64,000 bases of DNA from Pseudomonas sp. 6D_7.1_Bac1. GTDB taxonomy: Bacteria > Pseudomonadota > Gammaproteobacteria > Pseudomonadales > Pseudomonadaceae. A program made the translations under genes and the position numbers. The notes under the pieces are model-generated. The model did no database searches. It was not told where the DNA came from and saw nothing but the letters and a program-made list of their open reading frames with translations. Below are positions 11,150 through 21,947 of the stretch, piece after piece. The first letter of the stretch is position 1, and each line of letters opens with the position of its first letter. The stretch is taken from contig NZ_JANLNW010000021.1 in the NCBI RefSeq assembly GCF_025465945.1, forward strand, positions 1-64,000. The letters are read 5' to 3'.

Positions 11150-11554
11150 ATGACAAAGGAAAAGTTGCTGGCCATGCCGGCGGATGACTACATGAATGCC
11201 GAGCAACAGGCTTTTTTCACCGAGCTGTTGCAAGCCATGAAAGTGGAAACCCACGAGCGCATCGAACAGAACCGAATCGCCATTGAAAGCCTGGATACCC
11301 CGGCGGACCCGGCTGATGCGGCTTCGGTCGAAGAAGAGCGCACCTGGCTGGTTAACGCTATTGATCGTGATCAGCGCATGCTGCCTCAGCTGGAAAGAGC
11401 GCTGGAGCGTATCGGCGACGACACCTTCGGCTGGTGCGACGACAGCGGCGAGCCGATCGGCCTGAAACGCCTGCTGATCAGCCCGACCACCAAGTACTGC
11501 ATCGAAGCTCAAGAGCGTCACGAACAAATCGACAAGCACCAGCGTCAGGCCTGA
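11150..11554 (+). CDS. DksA-like RNA polymerase-binding regulator lacking two zinc cysteines (DksA2-like)
   Basis: TraR/DksA family protein of 134 residues that would act in the RNA polymerase secondary channel with ppGpp. The coiled-coil tip acidic motif is kept (D53-P-A-D56-A-A, matching the DPxDxA of E. coli DksA), followed by a long helix. The zinc finger is degenerate: C96-D-D-S99 and C117-I-E-A120 replace two C-x2-C pairs. This is the pattern of zinc-independent DksA2 of P. aeruginosa, which is also about 134 residues. The ATG at 11150 is chosen because family homology begins there. It stands alone and no Zur box was recognised upstream. Confidence 0.85.
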   Translation: MTKEKLLAMPADDYMNAEQQAFFTELLQAMKVETHERIEQNRIAIESLDTPADPADAASVEEERTWLVNAIDRDQRMLPQLERALERIGDDTFGWCDDSGEPIGLKRLLISPTTKYCIEAQERHEQIDKHQRQA

Positions 11555-11562
11555 TGCTGTGT

Positions 11563-11587
11563 GACAGCCAATTAATCATTGGCTGTC
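11563..11587 (+). terminator. Stem-loop terminator candidate after the dksA-like gene
   Basis: GACAGCCAAT (11563-11572) and ATTGGCTGTC (11578-11587) form a perfect 10-bp stem with a five-base loop nine bases after the stop codon. Only GTT follows, so termination would be weak. Confidence 0.6.
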
Positions 11588-11594
11588 GTTAAAG

Positions 11595-11662
11595 GATCGC
11601 AGCCTGCGGCAGCTCCTACGCGGTATTGCATATACTCGTAGAAGCTGCTGCAGGCTGCGATC
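11595..11662. repeat. REPIN-like palindrome, GATCGCAGCCTGC family
   Basis: Left arm GATCGCAGCCTGCGGCAGC (continuing to 11620) is mirrored at 11637-11662 with two mismatches in 26 bases. This is a third REP family in the window, unrelated in core to the GTGGGAGCGAGC family. Confidence 0.85.
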
Positions 11663-11799
11663 TTTGCATTTGCTTGCCCTAAACTCGGTGACGTGCACGT
11701 CGACGTTAAGGCTGTTCCCGGGATCAAATGATTGTTACCGGTTATGCAAGGAAATTGTGCAAGCCAGCGGCTATTTCCAGAGGGCGGGACTCATTAACA

Positions 11800-11817
11800 T
11801 TCCTATATTGTTAGGAA
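11800..11817 (+). promoter_or_regulatory. Small stem-loop in the leader of the 67-codon gene
   Basis: TTCCTA (11800-11805) and TAGGAA (11812-11817) can pair, extended by CATTA (11792-11796) and TAATG (11820-11824). It ends about ten bases before the GAGGTA ribosome site of the gene at 11845 and could affect its translation. The rest of 11663-11791 contains only a 12-bp palindrome, GACGTGCACGTC (11690-11701). Confidence 0.35.
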
Positions 11818-11844
11818 GCTAATGAAAATTTCCGAGGTACTCTC

Positions 11845-12048
11845 ATGCAAAGCAAAGTCGATGTTGCGGTGATGATTGGCAGTGGGGTGCCTGCCGGATT
11901 GCGGGCGATGGGGCAAAGCGTGTGCTGGATCGTCTTGCTCAATGGCGAGCAACGTGGCACTGCGTTCTCCAGTCGCGATGAAGCCGAGGAGTGCAAGGCT
12001 GCCTGGCTGGCGCAACTGAGCGCCGAAAAGCCCGACAGCCTGCATTAA
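11845..12048 (+). CDS. Small hypothetical protein (67 aa)
   Basis: Unrecognised 67-residue soluble protein. The ATG has GAGGTA six bases upstream (11833-11838). The sequence has a hydrophobic core SVCWIVLLNGE and a C-terminal acidic helix SSRDEAEECKAAWLAQL, consistent with a small alpha/beta fold. There is no signal peptide. It is monocistronic behind a leader with a stem-loop. Coding is supported by the ribosome site and the amino-acid composition only. Confidence 0.65.
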   Translation: MQSKVDVAVMIGSGVPAGLRAMGQSVCWIVLLNGEQRGTAFSSRDEAEECKAAWLAQLSAEKPDSLH

Positions 12049-12090
12049 ATCGTTTTCGCTAATGAATCTGCTGAAGTCTCGACCTGTCGA

Positions 12091-12321
12091 TCACGCTTTC
12101 AACGCGCCTTCATCAACAGCAAGCTTCAGCGCTTTGGCCGATTCCCGGGCCGCGGCTGCGGCGACGTCCGAAGTCTTGAACCAGCGGTCTTTCTCGACCT
12201 GGTGGTAAGTCACAGTGGTCTGCGGCGGTTTGGTGCGCATGACAATGACAGCCTGAAATTCGCCGTCGACTTCTCTGGCTTCGCCCCAAATAAAAAACTC
12301 GCCGATATCAAATTCCGTCAC
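12091..12321 (-). CDS. Small hypothetical protein (76 aa)
   Basis: Unrecognised 76-residue protein, predicted GTG start at 12321 preceded by GGGGAAGG. The N-terminal half looks like a beta sheet (FDIGEFFIWGEAREVDGE, FQAVIVMRT) and the C-terminal half an alanine-rich helix with a charged end. It is convergent with the 67-codon gene. No function is proposed. Confidence 0.6.
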   Translation of the reverse strand: MTEFDIGEFFIWGEAREVDGEFQAVIVMRTKPPQTTVTYHQVEKDRWFKTSDVAAAAARESAKALKLAVDEGALKA

Positions 12322-12480
12322 GTGCGCCTTCCCCTGGAAATTATTCTGTTGTTTTCAACGCAGCTCGCCGAAGGGGCTGCGTTTCAATGGTCGGGCAGTA
12401 TGGCAGTTGTTGCTGGCTGGTGGCGCAGTTAAGTCATTGGTGTGACGAAACGACTGCGCCGGCAAACGCAGTACGGTGTG

Positions 12481-12729
12481 TCAGAGGCTGGCTTCGAGAT
12501 TTCTTGCGAGGGCGCAGGCTTCGTTGTGGTCACCACGGAAACCTCTTACACGGCCAGTTGCAGTTTCTTTGATATGGAAAAAACGGTTACCCGCCAGAAC
12601 CACTTGGTAACGCAGCCGAGGACAGTGCTCCAGGTCCACATCAGTTTGACAGGAAGTCGCGCAACGCAAGGCGTGCGGGCCATAGGTGCGGGTGTTGGTG
12701 CCCTGGGCAGGGCGGATCAGTGTGTTCAT
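12481..12729 (-). CDS. Small hypothetical protein (82 aa)
   Basis: Unrecognised 82-residue basic protein beginning MNTLIRPAQG, with the ATG at 12729 preceded by AAGGAA. It contains four cysteines and a beta-rich middle (LRYQVVLAGNRFFHIKE). The plus-strand frame over the same region (12442-13110) lacks a ribosome site and is rejected. No domain is recognised. Confidence 0.6.
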   Translation of the reverse strand: MNTLIRPAQGTNTRTYGPHALRCATSCQTDVDLEHCPRLRYQVVLAGNRFFHIKETATGRVRGFRGDHNEACALARNLEASL

Positions 12730-13138
12730 ATGAATTCCTTTTCTATGGTTTGCCGACGGTTTCACATCGCTTTAGGTAGTCTAGAAGCGCCTGGCTGCTC
12801 TAGAATTGCCCCCACTGGTGGAGGTTCGTGCTCATCTAAAGCAATTTTTTTCTGGCGATATGTCAGAAAAGTGCTTTTTTTAAAGAGTTTTCTCCCTAAA
12901 GTTGATAGTCCAGTATTCTCTGGCCGTCAGAAGGGCGATTTCCTTCAACATCTGACGACCGCCAGAGAAGACGGCGAGAGTAGCGTTCCAGTAGTCTTCT
13001 CCTGCCCTTCGATGAAGGAGCTTTCTGCTTACTTCACGGTTTCAGCTTGGGTCATTGTTGCGACATTTTCGGTAGGGGCGTTTTTTGCTGCCTGTTTTTT
13101 CTGCGGGTAGCGTCATTTTCAGATGTGGGGATGTTTCC
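12730..13138. other. AT-rich non-coding stretch with a long imperfect inverted repeat
   Basis: About 400 bases without a convincing gene and clearly lower in GC than the flanks, with several T runs. It carries an inverted repeat: TTCTCTGGCCGTCAGA (12916-12931) against TCTGACGACC plus GCCAGAGAA (12951-12969), followed by an overlapping AGAAGAC...GTCTTCT pair. It could encode a structured RNA or be a remnant of acquired DNA. No family is recognised. Confidence 0.4.
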
Positions 13139-13609
13139 TTGGCAGTAAGTAATCTCGATATGCATGCTTTGTTCGTGCTGGGTGATCTGCGCGCAAAGCT
13201 GGTTAAACAGTTTCAATCACGTTTCGTTTACATCACCGAGCAGACCGCTGAAGGTATTTACATCGCCGAGATCGATACCGAGTCGGCGCTGGTGGTGGAT
13301 GACAAACCGCGTCTGGAACTCAAAGTGGGCGATCATTTTCGCGCGGCGGTATTGCCGAGTCGCGAAGGTGGCAAATTCGATATCAAGTTTCGCGAGATCA
13401 AACTGACGGTCTACGGCCTCGGTGATTACGCGTTCGTGACCACGGCAGACGGTCAGGCGATTCTGTTCAAGGAAGGGCATAGCGTGGTGACGGTGTTTGC
13501 CGCTCACGAGCAGTTACAGGAAGGCCTGACCAAAACCTTGAAAGCAGTGACCGGTAAAGCCGCCAAATGGCGCAAAGGCGAACTCACGACGTTCAAGGCC
13601 AGCGAGTAA
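13139..13609 (+). CDS. Hypothetical protein (156 aa)
   Basis: Unrecognised protein, predicted soluble, mixed alpha/beta: FVLGDLRAKLVKQFQSRFVYITEQ, then several strands (GIYIAEIDTESALVV, KFDIKFREIKLTVYG), and a lysine-rich end. The TTG at 13139 has GGGGA about seven bases upstream; an ATG at 13160 in the same frame is the alternative and would give 149 residues. Its stop touches the next start codon, so the two genes are probably co-translated. Confidence 0.6.
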   Translation: MAVSNLDMHALFVLGDLRAKLVKQFQSRFVYITEQTAEGIYIAEIDTESALVVDDKPRLELKVGDHFRAAVLPSREGGKFDIKFREIKLTVYGLGDYAFVTTADGQAILFKEGHSVVTVFAAHEQLQEGLTKTLKAVTGKAAKWRKGELTTFKASE

Positions 13610-13813
13610 ATGAGCCTGTCCCGGGCTGACTTCCATGAGCAGAACCTCGAAAGTGCTCGCGTGCTAGCCCAGAGCCTGTTCGCTCGGAAGGCTGTTCTGC
13701 AGGGCGCCTGGCTAGGCTGGGTGGCATCACAGATCTATACCTTGCGTCCGGCCGAGTACGCCAGCATGGTGCGAAGGGAGTTGCAGCGCTTGCAGGACTC
13801 TTCTGAAAATTGA
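13610..13813 (+). CDS. Small hypothetical protein (67 aa), coupled to the gene before it
   Basis: The ATG follows the previous stop codon with no gap, suggesting translational coupling. The 67-residue product is mainly helical (DFHEQNLESARVLAQSLFARK, AEYASMVRRELQRLQD) with a central apolar segment VLQGAWLGWVASQIY that is too short and polar-flanked to be a clear membrane span. No family is recognised. Confidence 0.55.
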   Translation: MSLSRADFHEQNLESARVLAQSLFARKAVLQGAWLGWVASQIYTLRPAEYASMVRRELQRLQDSSEN

Positions 13814-13933
13814 TCGTTGGACCTCGAATGCAGAAACCTCTACTACAGTCAGTTGACTGAAGTATTCGCGGGTGCGCGGCCTTTGTGCGCAAAGCCGTTC
13901 TGCCATTGCTGTGAACAGCACGAGGTGCAAAGC

Positions 13934-14947
13934 ATGAAAGGGTTTCGACTGTTGCTGGCCAGTGCGCTGACCACTATGGGTCTGCTGGCATCGCCCGTGG
14001 CCGTTACGGCCGCTCCGGCCCCGATCCACTTCGCCGACCTGAACTGGGAAAGCGGCAGCCTGATCACCGACATTTTGCGGATCATTGTCGAGAAGGGCTA
14101 CGGCCTGCCGACCGATACCTTGCCGGGGACGACGATCACCCTGGAAACCGCGCTGGCCAACAATGACATTCAAGTCATTGGCGAAGAGTGGGCCGGCCGT
14201 AGTCCGGTCTGGGTCAAGGCCGAGGCGGAAGGCAAAGTGGCAAGCCTCGGCGATACGGTCAAAGGCGCAACCGAAGGCTGGTGGGTGCCGGAGTACGTGA
14301 TCAAGGGCGATCCGGCCAAAGGCATCAAGCCCCTGGCGCCGGACTTGCGCAGCGTGTCGGACCTGCCGCGTTACAAGGATGTCTTCAGCGATCCGGAAAG
14401 CCCGGGTAAAGGCCGCTTTCTCAACAGCCCGATCGGCTGGACCTCGGAAGTGGTCAACAAACAGAAGCTCAAGGCCTATGGCCTGACGGACAGTTACGTG
14501 AATTTTCGCAGCGGTTCTGGCGCGGCGCTGGACGCAGAAATCACTTCGTCCATTCGCCGTGGCAAGCCGGTGCTGTTTTATTACTGGTCGCCAACTCCGT
14601 TGCTCGGACGCTTCAAGCTGATTCAGCTGGAAGAACCGCCGTTCGATGCCGAGGCCTGGAAGACCCTGACCGAGGCCGATAATCCCAATCCGAAACCGAC
14701 ACGCTCATTGGCCTCCAAACTGTCGATTGGGGTGTCCGCGCCTTTTCAGAAACAGTATCCGCAGTTGACGGAATTTTTCCGCAAGGTCGATCTGCCTATC
14801 GGACCGTTGAACAAGGCCCTGGCCGAAATGAGCGAAAGCCACACGCCGCCGCGCCAGGCTGCCGAAGCCTTTATGAAGGCGCATCCGGAGGTCTGGCGGG
14901 CATGGCTGCCTGCGGAGGTGGCAGGCAAGGTGTCTGCCAGTCTGTAG
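13934..14947 (+). CDS. Orphan glycine betaine/choline-type ABC substrate-binding protein (OpuAC/ProX family)
   Basis: Periplasmic binding protein of 337 residues with a signal peptide (MKGFRLLLASALTTMGLLASP...) and the OpuAC-fold opening IHFADLNWESGSLITDILRIIVEKGYG. Aromatic residues likely to form the quaternary-ammonium cage are present in EEWAGRSPVW, TEGWWVPEY and VLFYYWSPTPL. The ATG at 13934 follows GAGGTG (13922-13927). No ATPase or permease lies beside it; Pseudomonas uses several stand-alone binding proteins of this family with a shared CbcWV transporter, so this may be another. The ligand is unproven. Confidence 0.82.
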   Translation: MKGFRLLLASALTTMGLLASPVAVTAAPAPIHFADLNWESGSLITDILRIIVEKGYGLPTDTLPGTTITLETALANNDIQVIGEEWAGRSPVWVKAEAEGKVASLGDTVKGATEGWWVPEYVIKGDPAKGIKPLAPDLRSVSDLPRYKDVFSDPESPGKGRFLNSPIGWTSEVVNKQKLKAYGLTDSYVNFRSGSGAALDAEITSSIRRGKPVLFYYWSPTPLLGRFKLIQLEEPPFDAEAWKTLTEADNPNPKPTRSLASKLSIGVSAPFQKQYPQLTEFFRKVDLPIGPLNKALAEMSESHTPPRQAAEAFMKAHPEVWRAWLPAEVAGKVSASL

Positions 14948-15072
14948 CGCAGCCAGTCGATAGTTCGGGCGAACCTCATGAGGTGTGACTTCAACATTGC
15001 CGTGGAACAAAGCGCGGACAAAAACTCTGGTCTAGGCTGTGGTTTCTGCTATCGACTCAAGGAACCCCGCTT

Positions 15073-15510
15073 ATGACGTTTGTGCTCGCTCAATGGATTG
15101 TCGCCGCGTTTGTGCTGATCAGCCTGATCCATCTGTACTGGGCGCTCGGTGGCCAGTGGGCGAGTGACGCGGTGGTGCCGCAGGTACAAGATGGCGCGGG
15201 CGAAGGGCTGCGCCCGGCCTTCAAGCCTTCTACCCTGGCAACCCTGGCGGTGGCGCTAGGGTTGTTGCTGATAGCCTTGATGGTGAGCCTGCGGGTCGGC
15301 CTGTTTGTGCCGGCAGTCGGGCACTGGTCGCTGCAATGGCTGATCAGTGCGATTGCCTTATTGATGTTTGCCCGTGCGATCGGTGATTCAAACCTTGTCG
15401 GCTTTTTCAAGGAGCAGGCCGGGTCGAAGTTTGCGCGCCTCGACACCTGGGCCTATTCACCGTTGTGCGTGGTGCTGGGGGCGGGGTTGTTGGCAGTTGC
15501 GTGGACTTGA
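15073..15510 (+). CDS. DUF3995-type membrane protein
   Basis: Inner-membrane protein of 145 residues with about four hydrophobic segments (near 5-25, 55-75, 80-105 and 125-143). The first contains LIHLYWALGG, typical of DUF3995. Function is unknown. It is preceded by a GGAA-containing ribosome region 8-10 bases before the ATG and ends upstream of a single REP before the convergent antiporter operon. Confidence 0.7.
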   Translation: MTFVLAQWIVAAFVLISLIHLYWALGGQWASDAVVPQVQDGAGEGLRPAFKPSTLATLAVALGLLLIALMVSLRVGLFVPAVGHWSLQWLISAIALLMFARAIGDSNLVGFFKEQAGSKFARLDTWAYSPLCVVLGAGLLAVAWT

Positions 15511-15579
15511 GGCGACTGGGCTATCGCCTTCGCGTTAGATCTTCAGTGAACACAACACTTGTGTACACCGGGATCCAGT

Positions 15580-15602
15580 CTGGGAGCGAGCTTGCTCGCG
15601 AA
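15580..15602. repeat. Single REP sequence, decayed half of a REPIN
   Basis: CTGGGAGCGAGC...TTGCTCGCGAA differs by two bases from the main REP arm. The bases before it (GAACACAACACTTGTGTAC, 15548-15566) resemble the spacer of the REPIN at 29046-29139, so this looks like a REPIN that lost its left arm. Confidence 0.75.
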
Positions 15603-15634
15603 GAGGCCTTCCCATTCACCACAACCCTTTGCAA

Positions 15635-16003
15635 TCAACGGCCAGTTTCAGTCCGCCGACTGCTGACCTCGGCCGGCACATCATCCCCGGCCATGCGCTT
15701 GCGGAACAACGCAGCGCGTGCCAGCAGCAGGGTGGTCACCGGCATGGTGATCGACAGCAGTATCGGGATCAGCCAGGCATGCAACACCGGGCTGGATGTG
15801 AGTGCCGAGAAATAGACGATCGACGCCAGCGCCACGCACCAGGCACCCAGTGTAGACGCCAGGGCCGGCGGGTGCATGCGCCGGAAGTAGTCCTTCAAAC
15901 GCAGCAAGCCGATGGCGCCAATCAACGCGAACAGACTGCTGACCACCAGCAGGATCGCCACCGGGATCTCGACCCACAGAGACAATTGGCCAAGCTCATT
16001 CAT
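15635..16003 (-). CDS. mrpG: Monovalent cation/H+ antiporter subunit G (MrpG)
   Basis: Small inner-membrane subunit of the multi-subunit Mrp/Mnh/Pha antiporter, 122 residues with three hydrophobic segments. The family stretch IGLLRLKDYFRRMHPPALASTLG is clear. It is the last gene of the operon and its start overlaps the stop of mrpF by four bases (ATGA), implying translational coupling. Confidence 0.9.
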   Translation of the reverse strand: MNELGQLSLWVEIPVAILLVVSSLFALIGAIGLLRLKDYFRRMHPPALASTLGAWCVALASIVYFSALTSSPVLHAWLIPILLSITMPVTTLLLARAALFRKRMAGDDVPAEVSSRRTETGR

Positions 16004-16278
16004 TCGATCACCTCGCCACGCAGCAGGAATTTCGCCAGGGCAAATGAGCCGACGAAGCCGAACAGCGCGATTAGCAGCGCCGCTTCAAAGTAGGTATCAC
16101 TGGCATAGCGGATCCCCAGCACGAGCATCATCAGCATGGCGAGGATATACAGGTAATCCAGCGCCAGAACCCGGTCCTGTGCCGACGGGCCTTTGAACAG
16201 GCGGATCAGCGTCAGCAGCATTGCCAGCGAGAACATGAACAGGCTGAACAGTACCGCGTTCGAGAGCAGGGCGCTCAT
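16000..16278 (-). CDS. mrpF: Monovalent cation/H+ antiporter subunit F (MrpF)
   Basis: Small membrane subunit of 92 residues with three hydrophobic segments and the family motif LFKGPSAQDRVLALD. Four-base overlaps with mrpE upstream and mrpG downstream fix both ends. Confidence 0.9.
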   Translation of the reverse strand: MSALLSNAVLFSLFMFSLAMLLTLIRLFKGPSAQDRVLALDYLYILAMLMMLVLGIRYASDTYFEAALLIALFGFVGSFALAKFLLRGEVIE

Positions 16279-16763
16279 TCGAAGATCTCCATCAAGGGGC
16301 GCTCATAAGTCGCCTTGAAGTACTGGATGAATTGCGCTTCGTCATCCAGATCGAACACATGCAGCAGCAGAATGCTGCGATCCAGCGCCAGTTCCGACCA
16401 GACCGTGCCGGGAGTCACTGTAGCGATCATCGACAGCGCCGCGAGGCCGTTGGCGTCACGCAAGTCCAGCGGCACTTTGATGAATTGCGAACGTGGTGGC
16501 CGCCGACCGGCGTTCAACACGCCCCAGGCGACCACGAGGTTGGATGCCAGCACGTCATACCCGACCCGGAAGAACAGGCGCAGGATCACGCCGGGTCGAC
16601 GAATACGGATCGGCAGCGGTCGCAGCTTGCGCATCATCAACGGCGCGCAGAAACCCAATATAGCGCCGAGCAGCAGGTTGCCGGGGCTGATGGACAGGTT
16701 CAGCACCAGCCACAGCACCCAAAGTGCCAACGACAGCCAAGGGGCGGGGAACAGACGCTTCAT
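16275..16763 (-). CDS. mrpE: Monovalent cation/H+ antiporter subunit E (MrpE)
   Basis: Membrane subunit of 162 residues. N-terminal hydrophobic region LSLALWVLWLVLNLSISPGNLLLG, then the cytosolic domain with SMIATVTPGTVWSELALDRS and VHVFDLDDE-type ending. The ATG at 16763 overlaps the mrpD stop (ATGA); the longer frame upstream is the shadow of mrpD. Confidence 0.9.
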   Translation of the reverse strand: MKRLFPAPWLSLALWVLWLVLNLSISPGNLLLGAILGFCAPLMMRKLRPLPIRIRRPGVILRLFFRVGYDVLASNLVVAWGVLNAGRRPPRSQFIKVPLDLRDANGLAALSMIATVTPGTVWSELALDRSILLLHVFDLDDEAQFIQYFKATYERPLMEIFE

Positions 16764-18445
16764 GGTTGCACCTCCTGCATCGCAGCCTTGGCTTCGGGGC
16801 TCGGTACGGCGCGGGTGCCGAGTACCGCCATCACGTATTGCTGCGGGTTGTTCAAGGTGTCGGCGGCCGCCTGGGTGTAGCGCATCAGCGGTTCGGCCTT
16901 GAAGGTCAGCACAATGCTCAAGGCCAACAGGGCAAAAATCGGTACGCATTCCAGCCGTCGCAGCACCGGTGATGGGCGCTCTGCCGGCGTCCAGAAGCGC
17001 TGGATGCCCAAGCGCGAGAAGGCGATCAAGGAGGCCAGCCCGGACAGAATCAACAGCGCCAGCAGGCTCCACGCCGCGTTCGATATCGGCTGCTCACCCG
17101 AGGCACCGAGGCCCAGCGGATTGAGCAGGGCATTGAGTAGGCTGAGCTTGCCGATAAACCCGGAAAGCGGCGGCATGCCAATGATCAGCAGCGCGCAGGC
17201 AATGAAGCTCAAGCCAAGGAACGCCATGGTCCAGGGAATCACCTGACCGACTACGGCTTTCTGGTCGTCGTCGAGGTTGATGCCCTTGGTTGGCTGGGTG
17301 GATTCCAGCGGTCTTGGCAGCGCTTCGATTTCATCGTCCAGCGGCATCTCGATGGCCGTGCGCGAGCGTTCGATCAGTTCTGCCAGCAGGAACAGCGCGC
17401 TCAGCGCCAGGGTCGAGCTGACCATATAAAACAGTGCGGCACCCATCAGGTTCGGCTGGGCGAAACTGATGGCTGACAGCAGGATGCCTGCCGACACCAG
17501 AATGCTCAGGCTGGCCATGCGTTCCAGCCGCTGCGTGGCCAGGATCGCCAGCGCGGCGCAGACAATCGTCGCCATGCCACCGTAGGTCAGCCAGTCGCCG
17601 CCAAAATACGCCGAAGCGCCGGCCTGGCCAGAGAACAGCAGGGTCCACAGGCGCAGTAAGGTGTAGACCCCGACCTTGGTCATGATTGCGAACATCGCCG
17701 CCACCGGCGCGCTGGCCGAGGAGTAGGCCGGTGCCAGCCAGAAGTTCAGCGGCCACATTCCGGCCTTGGCCAGGAACGCCACGGCCAGAATCGCCGCGCC
17801 GGCATGCAGCAAGCCGCGATCGGCTTCCGGCACCAACGGGATTTTCAGTGCCAGGTCGGCCATGTTCAGGGTGCCGGTGACACCATAGATCAGCGCCGCG
17901 CCAATCAGGAACAGCGACGAGGCCAGCAGGTTGATCGAAATGTAATGCAGGCCCGACGATACCCGGGCGCGACCTGAACCGTGCAGCATCAAACCATAAG
18001 ACGCCGCCAACAGGACTTCGAAAAACACGAAGAGGTTGAACAGGTCGGCGGTCAGGAAGGCCCCGTAGAGGCCCATCAGTTGAATCTGGAACAACGCGTG
18101 GAAGCTTGCGCCGGCGCGGTCCCAGCGGGCCATGGCGAACACCAGAGCGCTGACGCCGATGATCCCGGTCAGCACCAGCATCAACGCCGACAGGCGATCG
18201 ACCACCAGCACAATACCGAACGGTGCCTGCCAGTTACCCGGCAGGTACACGCCGATGGAGCCGGGCACGCCTTGCGCTTGAGTCCACTGCAGCAACAGCA
18301 CGGAAATGCCCAGCCCCAGCAGGCTGGAGAACAGGTTGATCCGGGCTTTGAGCGGGCGGTGTTTTTCGCCGAGCATCAGCATCAGGGCCGCCGTCAGCAA
18401 CGGCAGCAGAATCGGTGCAGCAATCAGATGGGGCATCCAGCTCAT
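16760..18445 (-). CDS. mrpD: Monovalent cation/H+ antiporter subunit D (MrpD)
   Basis: NuoM/NuoN-like proton-translocating subunit of 561 residues with about fourteen hydrophobic segments. The conserved stretch FFEVLLAASYGLMLHG contains the glutamate expected in TM5, and KAGMWPLNFWLAPAYSSASAPVAAMF contains the TM7-8 lysine region. A charged loop at about 370-400 is unusually acidic. Overlaps mrpC by four bases. Confidence 0.92.
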   Translation of the reverse strand: MSWMPHLIAAPILLPLLTAALMLMLGEKHRPLKARINLFSSLLGLGISVLLLQWTQAQGVPGSIGVYLPGNWQAPFGIVLVVDRLSALMLVLTGIIGVSALVFAMARWDRAGASFHALFQIQLMGLYGAFLTADLFNLFVFFEVLLAASYGLMLHGSGRARVSSGLHYISINLLASSLFLIGAALIYGVTGTLNMADLALKIPLVPEADRGLLHAGAAILAVAFLAKAGMWPLNFWLAPAYSSASAPVAAMFAIMTKVGVYTLLRLWTLLFSGQAGASAYFGGDWLTYGGMATIVCAALAILATQRLERMASLSILVSAGILLSAISFAQPNLMGAALFYMVSSTLALSALFLLAELIERSRTAIEMPLDDEIEALPRPLESTQPTKGINLDDDQKAVVGQVIPWTMAFLGLSFIACALLIIGMPPLSGFIGKLSLLNALLNPLGLGASGEQPISNAAWSLLALLILSGLASLIAFSRLGIQRFWTPAERPSPVLRRLECVPIFALLALSIVLTFKAEPLMRYTQAAADTLNNPQQYVMAVLGTRAVPSPEAKAAMQEVQP

Positions 18446-18785
18446 TCTTTAGGCTCCCGGCCATCGACATGGTCGGTGCCGGTCAGGCCCCGGGACGCCA
18501 GCAGCACCACCAGAAACAATGCGGTCATGGCGAAGCTGATGACGATGGCGGTGAGTACCAGCGCCTGGGGCAGCGGGTCGGTGTAGTGCAGCAGGTCTTG
18601 CGGCACGCCGTCCTTGATGATCGGCTCTTTGCCGATGAACAGGCTGCCCATGCTGAAGATGAACAGGTTCACCCCGTAAGACAACAGGCACAGGCCCATC
18701 ACCACCTGAAAGGTCCGTGGACGCAGCACCAGCCAGACCCCGGAGGCCGCCAGTACGCCAATGGCAATTGCGATGACTTCTTCCA

Positions 18786-18786
<1 letters not shown>
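18442..18786 (-). CDS. mrpC: Monovalent cation/H+ antiporter subunit C (MrpC)
   Basis: NuoK-like membrane subunit, 114 residues, three hydrophobic segments, with family features GVWLVLRPRTFQVVMGLCLLSYGVNLF and DPLPQALVLTAIVISFA. Start overlaps the stop of the A/B gene by one base (TGATG) and stop overlaps mrpD by four bases. Confidence 0.92.
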
Positions 18787-21704
<2,918 letters not shown>

Positions 21705-21852
21705 AGGCTTCTAATCTGCGGAAGTTTATGAAGGATCATACGTGCCGAGCCCCGGATCACCAACTGCCAAGCTGTGGCAGGATCCTACAAGGTAGGCTGA
21801 AAAGGCCTGATTCACATTGTTTCGAAGGGCTGTATTCGACCGCTCGGACGCC

Positions 21853-21915
21853 ATCGCGAGCAGGCTCGCTCCCACAGGGGTATACATCTAATGTGGGAGC
21901 GAGCCTGCTCGCGAT
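21853..21915. repeat. REPIN with short spacer
   Basis: Arms ATCGCGAGCAGG...CGCTCCCAC (21853-21875) and GTGGGAGCGAGC...GCTCGCGAT (21893-21915) face outward compared with the copies at 3081 and 4081, with only 17 bases between them. It lies in the 243-base gap between the divergent starts and ends of mrpA and the EamA gene; nothing else is seen there. Confidence 0.92.
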
Positions 21916-21947
21916 AGCTATTTTTCAAGCGCCGCAGATTTCACGTC

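Noticed and set aside
11690..11701. GACGTGCACGTC palindrome as a Zur or regulator site for the dksA-like gene
   Set aside because: It lies downstream of that gene, does not resemble a Zur box, and is a single short palindrome.
12442..13110. 222-codon plus-strand frame over the AT-rich island
   Set aside because: No ribosome site; conflicts with the 82-codon minus-strand gene, which has AAGGAA before its ATG; no protein-like pattern.
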